A stretch of DNA of 64,000 bases from Roseateles_B sp041913905 (lineage in GTDB: Bacteria; Pseudomonadota; Gammaproteobacteria; Burkholderiales; Burkholderiaceae_C), in the NCBI GenBank assembly GCA_041913905.1, contig JAYSEK010000018.1, positions 29,337-93,336 of the forward strand, given 5' to 3'. Position numbers and translations under genes: made by a program. The notes under the pieces were generated by a model. That model was given only the letters and a program-made list of their open reading frames with translations, searched no databases and had not been told where the DNA came from. Shown piece after piece: positions 48,778-56,971 of this stretch (position 1 is the first letter of the stretch; each line of letters opens with the position of its first letter).

Positions 48778-48824
48778 GGGGTGTCCTTGCTCGCGGGTGG
48801 GCAATGTGGGGTCATGACGTGGGA

Positions 48825-48872
48825 GCGAACTTGGGTGCGAACTTGGGTGCGAATTTGGGCGCGAAGCTGGGT
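48825..48872. repeat. Four tandem 12-bp repeats upstream of spuC
   Basis: Units GCGAACTTGGGT, GCGAACTTGGGT, GCGAATTTGGGC and GCGAAGCTGGGT stand head to tail, with degenerate edges on both sides. They lie 48 bp upstream of the spuC ATG, in the 164-bp space between puuA and spuC. The spacing of 12 bp is close to one helical turn. Confidence 0.85.
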
Positions 48873-48889
48873 GTGAATGTCAGCAGCGC

Positions 48890-48909
48890 GCGTGGGGTCA
48901 GGTCTTGCG
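48890..48909. repeat. Copy of GGGGTCAGGTCTTGCG element
   Basis: GCGTGGGGTCAGGTCTTGCG is identical over 20 nt to 39386-39405 inside the EamA gene. It is intergenic here, just downstream of the puuA stop. Confidence 0.7.
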
Positions 48910-48941
48910 CACGCACGCATGCGGGCGCAGGCTTAGGCGGC

Positions 48942-50309
48942 TCAGACGTGCAGCAGCAGGTGTTCGCGTTCCCAGGGCGAGATGACCTTCATGAACTCGG
49001 CGTACTCGATCTCCTTGATCTCCGAGTAGACCGTCACGAAGGACTCGCCCAGCACCGCGGCGAGGTCCGTCTCGGCGCGCAGCAGGGCCAGGGCCTCGCC
49101 CAGGCTGCGCGGGAGCTGGTAGTCGCCGAGGTAGGCGTCGCCCTTGCATTCGGGCGTGGGCTCGATGCGGTTCTTGAGCCCCAAGTAGCCGCAGGCCAGG
49201 GTGGCGGCCAGGGCGACGTAGGGGTTGGCGTCGGCACCGATCACGCGGTTCTCCACGCGGCGCGCCGCGGGCGGCGCCACAGGGGAGCGTATGCCCACGG
49301 TGCGGTTGTCCACGCCCCATTGGATGTTGATGGGCGCGGCGGTGAAGCGGGCCAGGCGGCGGTAGCTGTTCACATAGGGCGCGAACAGGGCCATGGCCGC
49401 GGGGATGTAGCGCTGCAGGCCGCCGATGTACCAGAAGAACTCCTGGCTGGGGCTGCCGTCTTCGTTGCTGAAGAGATTGCGGCCCGTGGCCTTGTTGATC
49501 ACGCTCTGGTGCACATGCATGGCGCTGCCGGGCTCGCCGGCGATGGGCTTGGCCATGAAGGTGGCGAACATGTCGTGGCGCAGCGCCGCCTCGCGCACCG
49601 TGCGCTTGAAGAAGAAGACCTCGTCGGCCAGCCCCAGCGGATGGGCGTGGAAGAAGTTGATCTCCATCTGCCCGGCGCCGATCTCGTGGATCAGGGTGTC
49701 CACGTTGAGCTCCATCTTTTCGCAGTAGTCGTAGACGTCTTCGAAGAGCGGATCGAACTCGTTCACCGCGTCGATGGAGTAGGCCTGGCGCGAGGTCTCG
49801 GCGCGGCCGCTGCGGCCCACGGGCGGCTTGAGAGGCACGTCCGGGTCGGTGTTGCGCGCCACGAGGTAGAACTCCAGCTCAGGCGCCACCACCGGATCCC
49901 AGCCTTCGGCGTCGAAGAGATCGCAGACCCGGCGCAGCACCGATCGCGGGGCGAAGGGCACGAGCCGGCCCTCGCGGTCGAAGCAGTCGTGGATGATCTG
50001 CGCCGTCGGGTCCACGGCCCAGGGCACCAGGCGCACCGTGCTGGGGTCGGCGCGCAGATGCATGTCCATGTCATTGGGGCTGATGACGTCGTAGTACGGC
50101 CCCTCATCGGGGAACTCGCCGGTGACGCCCATGGCCACGACCGCTTCGGGCAGGCGCATGCCGCGGTCCTCGGTGAACTTCTCGCGCGGGAGGATCTTGC
50201 CCCGTGCCACGCCGGTGAGGTCGGGCACCAGGCATTCCACCTCGGTGACGCGGCGCTCGCGGAACCATTGCTCCAGCTCGCTGAACGTGATTTCTCTTCT
50301 GACCACCAT
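48942..50309 (-). CDS. puuA: Gamma-glutamylputrescine synthetase (glutamine synthetase family)
   Basis: 455 residues from ATG 50309 (MVVRREITFSELEQWF), which has a GAGG-type site upstream; the frame is open further but without family sequence. Glutamine synthetase catalytic parts are present: VAPELEFYLV, HEIGAGQMEINFFHA, GSAMHVHQSV and VDNRTVGIRSPV, then ENRVIGADANPYVALAA. The PuuA/GlnA3-like length and neighbours indicate ATP-dependent ligation of glutamate to putrescine. It is followed by spuC and preceded by puuD. Confidence 0.93.
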   Translation of the reverse strand: MVVRREITFSELEQWFRERRVTEVECLVPDLTGVARGKILPREKFTEDRGMRLPEAVVAMGVTGEFPDEGPYYDVISPNDMDMHLRADPSTVRLVPWAVDPTAQIIHDCFDREGRLVPFAPRSVLRRVCDLFDAEGWDPVVAPELEFYLVARNTDPDVPLKPPVGRSGRAETSRQAYSIDAVNEFDPLFEDVYDYCEKMELNVDTLIHEIGAGQMEINFFHAHPLGLADEVFFFKRTVREAALRHDMFATFMAKPIAGEPGSAMHVHQSVINKATGRNLFSNEDGSPSQEFFWYIGGLQRYIPAAMALFAPYVNSYRRLARFTAAPINIQWGVDNRTVGIRSPVAPPAARRVENRVIGADANPYVALAATLACGYLGLKNRIEPTPECKGDAYLGDYQLPRSLGEALALLRAETDLAAVLGESFVTVYSEIKEIEYAEFMKVISPWEREHLLLHV

Positions 50310-50392
50310 CGTTGCCTCATCTTCTGGTCTTGGTCCCTTGCGCGATGCACAGGGGCTTCGGATTGCTAGAACTCGGTCGGGGGTCAGGGGCG

Positions 50393-51220
50393 CTAGGTCT
50401 CGGGGTCGCGCTTGAAATCGTGGCGGGGCTCGCGGATGTCGTTCCGATAGTCGCGGAACGCAGCGCAGGCATCGCCGAATGCCCGGAGCATCTTCATCGA
50501 CACCGGATTGCTGGCGGCCTGCCATTCCGGGTGCCACTGCAGGCACAGCGAGAAGCCACGGCTGGCCTCGACGCTGAAGGCCTCGACCAGGCCGTCCGGC
50601 GCCACCGCCTCCACGCGCAGGCCTGGCGCCAGAGTCTTCACACCCTGGCCATGCAGGGAGTTCACGCGGATGTGTCCATGGCCCAGCAGCGACGCCAGCA
50701 CGCCGCCGGGCAGCACCTGCACCTCGTGCTGCTCGGCATAGGCGACTTCCGGCGGCTGACCCTCCGGTGCGCGGTGGTCCTCGAGCCCGGGCTGCTCCTG
50801 CACCGCCTGGTGCAGCGAGCCGCCCAGCGCCACATTGGCCTCCTGGAAGCCGCGGCAGATGGCGAACAGCGGCATGCCCAACCGCAGGGCCTTGGGAATC
50901 AGGGGCAGGGTCCAGGCGTCGCGGTCCGGATCGAGCGGCAAGGCCGGGTTGTGCACGTCTTCGTCGAAATGGCTGGGGTGCACGTTGGACGGCGAGCCGG
51001 TGAGCAGCACGCCGTGCGCGACGGCCAGCAGCTCGTCGATGTCGCCGGGCTCGGCCGAGGGCACGACCAGCGGCAGGCAGCCCGCAAGCCGCACGGCGTC
51101 CACGTATTTCTTGCCGGCGATGTGGAAGGGGTGCTCGCCCACCTGGCGGTTGCAGGCGGGCACCAGCACGATGGGCTTGCCGCTGCGGGCGGCAGTCGCG
51201 GAAGGCGCGTCGTGGTGCAT
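50393..51220 (-). CDS. puuD: Gamma-glutamyl-GABA hydrolase (class I glutamine amidotransferase-like)
   Basis: 275 residues from ATG 51220, whose A is also the last base of the puuB stop (TGATG), so the genes are translationally coupled. The amidotransferase nucleophile is in PLFAICRGFQEANVALGGSL, and the His/Glu pair in LCLQWHPEWQA. HGVLLTGSPSNVHPSHF is the family oxyanion-side segment. It releases GABA and glutamate from gamma-Glu-GABA. Confidence 0.94.
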   Translation of the reverse strand: MHHDAPSATAARSGKPIVLVPACNRQVGEHPFHIAGKKYVDAVRLAGCLPLVVPSAEPGDIDELLAVAHGVLLTGSPSNVHPSHFDEDVHNPALPLDPDRDAWTLPLIPKALRLGMPLFAICRGFQEANVALGGSLHQAVQEQPGLEDHRAPEGQPPEVAYAEQHEVQVLPGGVLASLLGHGHIRVNSLHGQGVKTLAPGLRVEAVAPDGLVEAFSVEASRGFSLCLQWHPEWQAASNPVSMKMLRAFGDACAAFRDYRNDIREPRHDFKRDPET

Positions 51221-52536
51221 CACAGCAGGTCCCTCAGTCGGTAATACGCCATGCCCAGCACCAGGGCTGGCGTACGCATCAGTGTGCCACCAGGAAAGGG
51301 GCGGTGGCGCAACTTGGCGAAGCAGTCGAAGCGGCTGGCATCGCCATGCATGGCCTCGGCCACGAGCTTGCCCGCCAGGCCGGTCAATGCCAGGCCATGG
51401 CCGGAGAAGCCTTGCAGGTAATACACGTTTCGGTGCCTGCCCAGGCGTCCGAAGTCCGGCGCGCGGTTCATGCTGATGTCCACGAAGCCGCCCCATGCAT
51501 GGCTCATGCCCAGATCCTGCAGCTGCGGGAAGGTGTGGACCAGGCGTTCGCGCATGCACTGCATGAGCGCGCGCGGCGTGACCCCGCTGTAGCTGACGCG
51601 GCCACCGTAGAGCAGGCGGTGGTCGGCCGTGGGGCGGAAGTAGTCCAGCACGAAATTGGTGTCGCAGACGGCGCTGCGGCTGGGAATGAGCGCTTGCAGC
51701 CGCGCCGGGTGCATGGGTTCGCTGCAGACGATGTAGGTGCCCACCGGCATGATGCGCGCCGACAGCTCGGGGGCCAGCGAGGGCGCCAAGGCCTGCAGAT
51801 AGACGTTGCCGGCCAGCAGCACCTGGCTGGCACGGACCTGGCCGGCATCTGTGTGCAGGGTCTGGGTGCCGTCGGCATTCGCGACCATGCGGCGCACGGC
51901 GCTGTGCTCATGGAGGGTGGCCCCGGCCTGCGCGGCGGCCCGGGCCAGGCCCAGGCAGTACTTCAGCGGGTGCAGATGGCCGGAGCGCGGGTCGTGGATG
52001 CCGGCATGGAAACGTGGGCTGGCGATCCAGTCCTGGATTTTCTCGGGGGCGATCCAGCGCAGGGGGTAGTCATAGTCCTCGGCCATGCGATCGGCCCAGG
52101 CCCGCAGCTCACGGGTCTTGGACGGCTTGGTGCTGAGGCCCAGGAAGCCGGGCTGCCAGTCGGCGGCGATCTCGTGCTGCTGGCAGCGTCGCTGGATCAG
52201 GTCCAGGGCCTCCAGGCTCATGGCCCAGAGCCGGCGGGACTCCGCCAGGCCCAGCTGGGCTTCAACGGTGGACGTGTCGCAGGCCAGTCCGTGGATGGCC
52301 TGCCCGCCATTGCGCCCGGAGGCTCCACCGCCGACCTGCGCCGCCTCCAGCAGCCGCACGTCCATGCCACGCTCGGCCAGTTCCAGCGCCGCTGACAGCC
52401 CGGCCAGCCCACCGCCGACGATGGCGACATCCGCCTGCGCATGGCCGTGCAGCGGCGCGTAGGCCTCCTGGCGCGGCGCGGTGGCGGCGTAGTAGGAGTC
52501 CCGGGCGAGGTCTTGGTCGATGCGGAGCAGGCGCAT
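51220..52536 (-). CDS. puuB: Gamma-glutamylputrescine oxidase (FAD-dependent)
   Basis: 438 residues, DAO-type flavoprotein. The FAD-binding Rossmann motif is ADVAIVGGGLAGLSAALELA near residue 35, followed by GGGASGRNGGQAIHGLACD. The C-terminal FAD segment is DFGRLGRHRNVYYLQGFSGH with GLALTGLAGKLVAEAM. It oxidises gamma-glutamylputrescine to the aldehyde, producing H2O2 and ammonia. It overlaps puuD by one base. Confidence 0.93.
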   Translation of the reverse strand: MRLLRIDQDLARDSYYAATAPRQEAYAPLHGHAQADVAIVGGGLAGLSAALELAERGMDVRLLEAAQVGGGASGRNGGQAIHGLACDTSTVEAQLGLAESRRLWAMSLEALDLIQRRCQQHEIAADWQPGFLGLSTKPSKTRELRAWADRMAEDYDYPLRWIAPEKIQDWIASPRFHAGIHDPRSGHLHPLKYCLGLARAAAQAGATLHEHSAVRRMVANADGTQTLHTDAGQVRASQVLLAGNVYLQALAPSLAPELSARIMPVGTYIVCSEPMHPARLQALIPSRSAVCDTNFVLDYFRPTADHRLLYGGRVSYSGVTPRALMQCMRERLVHTFPQLQDLGMSHAWGGFVDISMNRAPDFGRLGRHRNVYYLQGFSGHGLALTGLAGKLVAEAMHGDASRFDCFAKLRHRPFPGGTLMRTPALVLGMAYYRLRDLL

Positions 52537-52565
52537 GAAAACCGTTCGCGCACGAGGCCGCAGCC

Positions 52566-53882
52566 TCAGGCCACCCGGCGCAGGGCGGTGCGGATGGCGT
52601 CGACCAGGCGGTCGATCTGCGCGGCTTCGATGATTAGCGGCGGCGAGAGCGCGATGGTGTCACCCGTTGTGCGGATCAGCACGCCCTGTTCCCAACAATC
52701 CAGGAAGACGTTGAAGGCGCGCTTGGCGGGTTCACCGGGCAGGGGGGACAGCTCGATGCCGCCGACCAGGCCCAGGTTGCGGATGTCGATCACATGCGGC
52801 TCGCCCTTGAGCGAATGCAGCGCTTCGGCGAAGCGTGACTGCAGCTGGCTGGCGCGCGTCAGCAGGCCTTCCTCGGCATAGGTCTTGAGCGTGCCCAGCG
52901 CGGCGGCACAGGCCAGCGGATGGGCCGAGTAGGTGTAGCCATGGAAGAACTCGATCAGGTGCTCGGGCCCGGTCATGAAGGTGTCGTAGATCTTCTGCTG
53001 GGCGAACACGGCGCCCATGGGTACGCAGCCGTTGGTGAGCCCCTTGGCCACGGTCATCAGGTCCGGCGTCACGCCGAAGGTCTGGGCGCCGAAGGGATTG
53101 CCGGTGCGGCCGAAGCCGGTGATGACCTCGTCGAAGATCAGCAGGATGCCGTGCTTGTCGCAGATCTCGCGCAGGCGCTGCAGATAGCCTTGCGGCGGGA
53201 TCAGCACGCCGGTGGAGCCGGCGATGGGTTCCACGATCACGGCGGCGATGGTCGAGGCGTCATGCAGGGCGACCAGGCGCTCCAGGTCGTCCGCCAGCTC
53301 GGCGCCGTGGGCGGGCTGGCCCACCGAGTAGGCATTGCGGGCCGGGTCATGGGTGTGGCGGATGTGGTCGACGCCGCCGAGCATGGTGCCGAACATCTTG
53401 CGGTTGGCGACCATGCCACCCACGGAGATGCCGCCGAAGTTGACGCCGTGGTAGCCGCGCTCGCGGCCGATCAGCCGGGTGCGTGAGCCTTCGCCGCGGA
53501 CGCGGTGGTAGGCGATGGCCATCTTCAGCGCGGTGTCCACGGACTCCGAGCCGGAGTTGGTGAAGAAGACCTTGTTCAGCCCCGGTGGCGTCAGCTGCAC
53601 CAGTTGCTCGGCCAGCTCGAAGGCCTTGGGGTGCGCCATCTGGAAGGGCGGGGCGAAGTCCAGCTCGGCGGCCTGTGCCTGGATGGCCTGCACGATGTGC
53701 GGGCGGTTGTGGCCGGCGTTGACGCACCAGAGTCCGGCGATGCCGTCCAGCACATGGCGGCCACGGTCGTCCTGGAAATACATGCCATCGGCCTGGGTCA
53801 GCAGGCGCGGCGCCTTCTTGAACTGCCGGTTGGCGGTGAAGGGCATCCAGTAGGCATCCAGCTGGGCGGGGTTCAGGGTCAT
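52566..53882 (-). CDS. Omega-amino acid:pyruvate aminotransferase (beta-alanine:pyruvate type)
   Basis: 438 residues, class III aminotransferase. Signatures: DAYWMPFTANRQFKKAPRLL at the N-terminus, typical of omega-amino acid:pyruvate enzymes (BauA/AptA group), NKVFFTNSGSESVDTALKMA, RERGYHGVNFGGISVGGM, and the PLP lysine in LMTVAKGLTNGCVPMG. It could consume GABA or beta-alanine (from spermidine via aminopropyl units) or putrescine. It lies 29 bp upstream of puuB and is divergent from the Lrp-type regulator at 54057, probably the first gene of the whole minus-strand cluster. Confidence 0.9.
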   Translation of the reverse strand: MTLNPAQLDAYWMPFTANRQFKKAPRLLTQADGMYFQDDRGRHVLDGIAGLWCVNAGHNRPHIVQAIQAQAAELDFAPPFQMAHPKAFELAEQLVQLTPPGLNKVFFTNSGSESVDTALKMAIAYHRVRGEGSRTRLIGRERGYHGVNFGGISVGGMVANRKMFGTMLGGVDHIRHTHDPARNAYSVGQPAHGAELADDLERLVALHDASTIAAVIVEPIAGSTGVLIPPQGYLQRLREICDKHGILLIFDEVITGFGRTGNPFGAQTFGVTPDLMTVAKGLTNGCVPMGAVFAQQKIYDTFMTGPEHLIEFFHGYTYSAHPLACAAALGTLKTYAEEGLLTRASQLQSRFAEALHSLKGEPHVIDIRNLGLVGGIELSPLPGEPAKRAFNVFLDCWEQGVLIRTTGDTIALSPPLIIEAAQIDRLVDAIRTALRRVA

Positions 53883-54005
53883 CGCAAAGGCTCCAAGGGT
53901 TCAGATCCGCGGCGGCCCATGATCTGGCTGGCGCCGCAGGCAATGAAGCCAGTCTAGGCATTTCGCGACGCAATAGGCTTGCGGATGCGCGCAGGGCAAA
54001 CCCTT

Positions 54006-54092
54006 GGATTTGCAATCCAGTGCGATAGGATGCTCCTAGATTCGCATTGGATTCGAATGATGAGCTCTGAAGTGCAATTGGATTCGATTGAT
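54006..54092. promoter_or_regulatory. Putative Lrp-type operator in the divergent promoter
   Basis: GGATT-TGC-AATCC (54006-54018) is a perfect small dyad. GCATTGGATTCGAATGA (about 54044-54060) and GCAATTGGATTCGATTGA (about 54075-54092) are near-identical direct repeats about 32 bp apart, roughly three helical turns. Such spaced A/T-rich sites fit octameric Lrp/AsnC binding and would also cover the regulator's own start. Confidence 0.45.
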
Positions 54093-54530
54093 CGCGCGAT
54101 CCTGAATGAACTTCAAAAGGACGGCCGACTCTCCAACCAGGATCTGGCGCAGCGGGTGCACCTGTCTCCCTCGGCTTGCCTGCGCCGGGTCAAGCGCCTG
54201 GAGGAGACGGGCGTCATCGCCCAGTATGTGGCCCTGGTGAATCCCAAGGCCGTGGGCAAACAAGGGACCAGCTACACCATCATCAACCTGGAGCGCATGA
54301 CCACCGCGGCGCTGGCCGCCTTCGAGCGGGCGGTGCTGGACAGCCCGGACATCCTGGACTGTTTCTATGTGGCGGGCACCAATGACTATGTGATCCGCTT
54401 CGCCTACAAAGATGCCGAGGACCTGGAGCGCTTCCATACCGACGTGCTGATGCAACTGCCCGAGGTGGCGCGGTCCAACAGCATGCTGGTGCTGCGCACC
54501 ATCAAGAAGACGACAGCTTTTGCGTTGTGA
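54057..54530 (+). CDS. Lrp/AsnC family transcriptional regulator
   Basis: 157 residues from ATG 54057 (a second ATG follows directly at 54060). N-terminal helix-turn-helix: IDRAILNELQKDGRLSNQDL then AQRVHLSPSACLRRVKRLEE. The C-terminal RAM ligand domain has FYVAGTNDYVIRFAYKDAED. Divergent from the aminotransferase/puu/pot operon, it is the obvious local regulator, perhaps responding to an amino acid or polyamine catabolite. No PuuR-type repressor is seen nearby. Confidence 0.92.
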   Translation: MMSSEVQLDSIDRAILNELQKDGRLSNQDLAQRVHLSPSACLRRVKRLEETGVIAQYVALVNPKAVGKQGTSYTIINLERMTTAALAAFERAVLDSPDILDCFYVAGTNDYVIRFAYKDAEDLERFHTDVLMQLPEVARSNSMLVLRTIKKTTAFAL

Positions 54531-54538
54531 ATCTCCGC

Positions 54539-54567
54539 AAAAGCAAAACGGACCACCAAGGTCCGTT
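54539..54567 (-). terminator. Intrinsic terminator, mainly for the small membrane protein gene
   Basis: A 7-bp stem ACGGACC/GGTCCGT with loop ACCAA. On the minus strand it is followed by TTTTGCTTTTGC; on the plus side the T-run is short. It serves the minus-strand gene at 54618 and may also weakly stop the regulator transcript. Confidence 0.7.
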
Positions 54568-54617
54568 CAGGCAGAGCAGGTGGGCAAGCAGCACCCACCT
54601 TCAGAGCAAAGCAGCGA

Positions 54618-54818
54618 TCAGGCTGCCATCAGGGCGATCAGCGAGCTCAGGCCGAAGAAGGCCAGCATCGCGACGATCATCGCTTCCTCGACCTTGCCGG
54701 CCGAGACGGGTTCGAAGGAGAGGTTGCCGCTGGCGTCCAGGGCAGCCGGGTTGGCGGCGACGAACGAGGTGGTCACCGGGGGAAGGAACTTCTTGAATGC
54801 GAACATGGAGCTTCTCAT
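54618..54818 (-). CDS. Small single-pass membrane protein, unknown
   Basis: 66 residues from ATG 54818 (or 62 from ATG 54806, MFAFKKFLPP). The N-terminal half is soluble and basic-aromatic (FAFKKFLPPVTTSFVAANP). The C-terminal 22 residues (EEAMIVAMLAFFGLSSLIAL then MAA) form one transmembrane helix. No cysteine and no known family. The gene has its own terminator 50 bp downstream and a hairpin-rich leader upstream, which supports it being real. It might be a small membrane-complex subunit or toxin-like peptide; no function is assigned. Confidence 0.55.
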   Translation of the reverse strand: MRSSMFAFKKFLPPVTTSFVAANPAALDASGNLSFEPVSAGKVEEAMIVAMLAFFGLSSLIALMAA

Positions 54819-55120
54819 CGTGGTCGTTTGGACGTTGGGGTGAGAAGACCTCGTGAGTGGCCCTACAGCTGCCACTCTCACCAGTCGGATGGGCACGTCC
54901 ACATGCGACACCCGCCTGGCGTGTCGGCGTCGGGATCTGTCCGCCGCCTTAGGCCTTGTGATGCCCTCCAGGGCGCCACAAGAAGAAGTATCGCAGAGAT
55001 CCGTGAAAACCCTATGACAAAGTTTCGGGTTAACCCGCACTTTTCTGCATGGATTGATGTCTGACAGTGAAATGCGTGACTATCTGAAACAGAAAAGTAC
55101 GATTGATGAACGTCAGGCCT
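54819..55120 (-). promoter_or_regulatory. Hairpin-rich upstream region of the small membrane protein gene
   Basis: These 302 bp hold no clear other gene. Two stems can form in the minus-strand transcript: GTGAG-AGTGGC facing GCCACTCAC (54853-54881, with a two-base bulge) and CGACAC/GTGTCG (54906-54926). TGCGATACT near 54990 is a possible extended -10. The far part (55020-55120) is A/T-rich. Confidence 0.4.
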
Positions 55121-56020
55121 TCAGCCACGGACGCGCTTCAAGGTCGCCAGCATGGGCAGCATCTGTACGCCCAGCATGCTGACCAGGATCAGCGCGCAAC
55201 CTGCCAGGCCCGCCGCGCTGAGCCGATCGCCCATCAGCACGTAGCCGAAGGCGGCTGAAAACACCGTTTCGGAGGACAGGATGATGGCGGCGTCCGCCGC
55301 ATGCGAATAGCGCTGGGCCACGACCTGCGCCGTGAAGGCCACGCCCACCGACATGACGCCGGTGTACAGGATCGCGCCGGCCGCCTCACGCAGCCCCGCG
55401 GCCGTCCAGGGCTCGAAGGCCAGAGCGTAGGCCAGGGCGGCCAGGCCCACGAAGAGGAACTGACCGCTGGCCACCGAGAAGGGCGCGTTCATGCGGTCGG
55501 CCACACGGCCCACCAGCAGCACATGCACGGCCCAGGGAAGGGCGGAGGCGATGACCCAGGCGTCGCCCAGGCCGATCTTCAACTCGTGGGCGCCGGACAG
55601 CAGGAAGGCTCCGACCAAGCAGGCCAGGCCGCCCGGCCAGACGGACCAGTGCGGCACCTGGCGCAGCATCAGCCAGCCCAGCACCGGCACCAGGGGCACG
55701 TAAAGTGCCGTCAGGAAGCCCGCATTCGTGACCGTGGTGCTGACGATGCCGATCTGCTGCATGGCCGCGCCCAGCAGCAGCAGCGAGGCCAGCGCGGCGA
55801 TCTTGTGCCAGTCCCGGCGTTGCAAGGCCGCGCCCTGGGCCGCGAGCTGGCGCTGCTCGCGCCAGGCCAGCGGCAGCACCACCAGCGAACCCACCAGGAA
55901 TCGCACGCCGGTGAACATCATGGGCCCGATATGGGCCATGCCCTGGCTCTGGGCCACGAAGGCCGAACCCCAGATGAGGGCGATGACGGTCAGCAGCAGA
56001 TTGGCTTGGATGCGGGTCAC
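55121..56020 (-). CDS. EamA/DMT family transporter
   Basis: 299 residues, ten hydrophobic segments in two EamA halves. The start is LLLTVIALIWGSAFVAQSQG (motif WGSxF) and the C-terminal half has SVGVAFTAQVVAQRYSHAAD with AAFGYVLMGDRLSAAGLAGC. This is the third EamA exporter in the window. The substrate is unknown and no operon partner is evident. Confidence 0.9.
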   Translation of the reverse strand: MTRIQANLLLTVIALIWGSAFVAQSQGMAHIGPMMFTGVRFLVGSLVVLPLAWREQRQLAAQGAALQRRDWHKIAALASLLLLGAAMQQIGIVSTTVTNAGFLTALYVPLVPVLGWLMLRQVPHWSVWPGGLACLVGAFLLSGAHELKIGLGDAWVIASALPWAVHVLLVGRVADRMNAPFSVASGQFLFVGLAALAYALAFEPWTAAGLREAAGAILYTGVMSVGVAFTAQVVAQRYSHAADAAIILSSETVFSAAFGYVLMGDRLSAAGLAGCALILVSMLGVQMLPMLATLKRVRG

Positions 56021-56089
56021 GGGCGGAGGCCTCAGCAGCGGTCAGGGGAACCGCGCATCATAGCGATGGGGCTGGGAGACCGTGCCGAT

Positions 56090-56878
56090 TCAGCTTCGCA
56101 GGTAGTCCAGCTCCGCTTCGCTGAAGCCGGCCGCGCTGCGGGCCTCGAAATTGAAGGGTGGACGCAGGCGTGGCGCCTGGTAGCGTTCCACCAAGTCCGG
56201 ATACAGGGTGATGGGGTCCAGCGCACGTGCGCGGCACAAATGGCGGTACCAGCGGTTGCCGATCTCCACGTGGCCGATCTCATCGCGCAGGATGATGTCC
56301 AGGATGGCCACGGCGCGCTCGTCGCCGGCCTTGCGGAACTTGGCCTGCAGGGGCGGCGTGGCGTCGAGGCCGCGCGCCTCCAGGGTGCGGGGCACCAGGG
56401 CCATGCGGGCGAGCACATCGTCCTTCGTCCGTTCGGCCATGGTCCACAGGCCGTCATGGGCATCGAAGTCGCCGTAGGCATGGCCCAGGGTCTGCAGGTG
56501 CTCGTGCAGCAGGCTGAAGTGAAGGGCTTCCTCGGCGGCGACCTGCAGCCAGTCGGCGTAGAACGCGCGCGGCATGCCGGGGAAGCGCCAGACGGCGTCC
56601 AGCGCCAGGTTGATGGCATTGAACTCGATGTGGCAGATGGCATGGATCAGCGCGGCGCGGCCTTCGGTGGTGAAGGGCGAGCGGCTGGGCACCTGCAGGG
56701 CTTGCTTCAGCAACGGGCGTACGGGGCGGCCGGGCAGGGGGCCGTTGGGGGCCAGTTGGGCTACGAGGTCCAGCTCTGCGCCTGCAAGAAAATCGGCGCG
56801 AAGCTGGATGGCCTGTGAAGCCTTGCGGACAGGATCGGGCTCGCTGAGCACGGTCAGCGCCATCATGCGTGTTTCCAT
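56090..56878 (-). CDS. DUF455 ferritin-like protein
   Basis: 262 residues from ATG 56878 (ATGs at 56866 and 56863 are alternatives). A four-helix ferritin-like di-metal site is suggested by AICHIEFNAINLALDAVW, QVAAEEALHFSLLHEHLQ and ILRDEIGHVEIGNRWYRHL, each with Glu/His pairs in the right order. YADWLQVA and FPGMPRAFY are family segments. The molecular role is unknown; some members are linked to tRNA hydroxylation-like or rubrerythrin-like chemistry, which is not shown here. It diverges from the gamma-carbonic anhydrase gene. Confidence 0.87.
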   Translation of the reverse strand: METRMMALTVLSEPDPVRKASQAIQLRADFLAGAELDLVAQLAPNGPLPGRPVRPLLKQALQVPSRSPFTTEGRAALIHAICHIEFNAINLALDAVWRFPGMPRAFYADWLQVAAEEALHFSLLHEHLQTLGHAYGDFDAHDGLWTMAERTKDDVLARMALVPRTLEARGLDATPPLQAKFRKAGDERAVAILDIILRDEIGHVEIGNRWYRHLCRARALDPITLYPDLVERYQAPRLRPPFNFEARSAAGFSEAELDYLRS

Positions 56879-56971
56879 CTTTAAAATTATCCCTTTGCCG
56901 GCAAGCCGGAGCCCGCGCTCCCTGCGATGCTGTGAGGCCCAAGCGGCCGGAACTGGACAAGGAGTGCCTTG

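Noticed and set aside
48825..48872. Tandem 12-bp repeats as a possible CRISPR array
   Set aside because: Units are contiguous without spacers and too short; no cas genes nearby.
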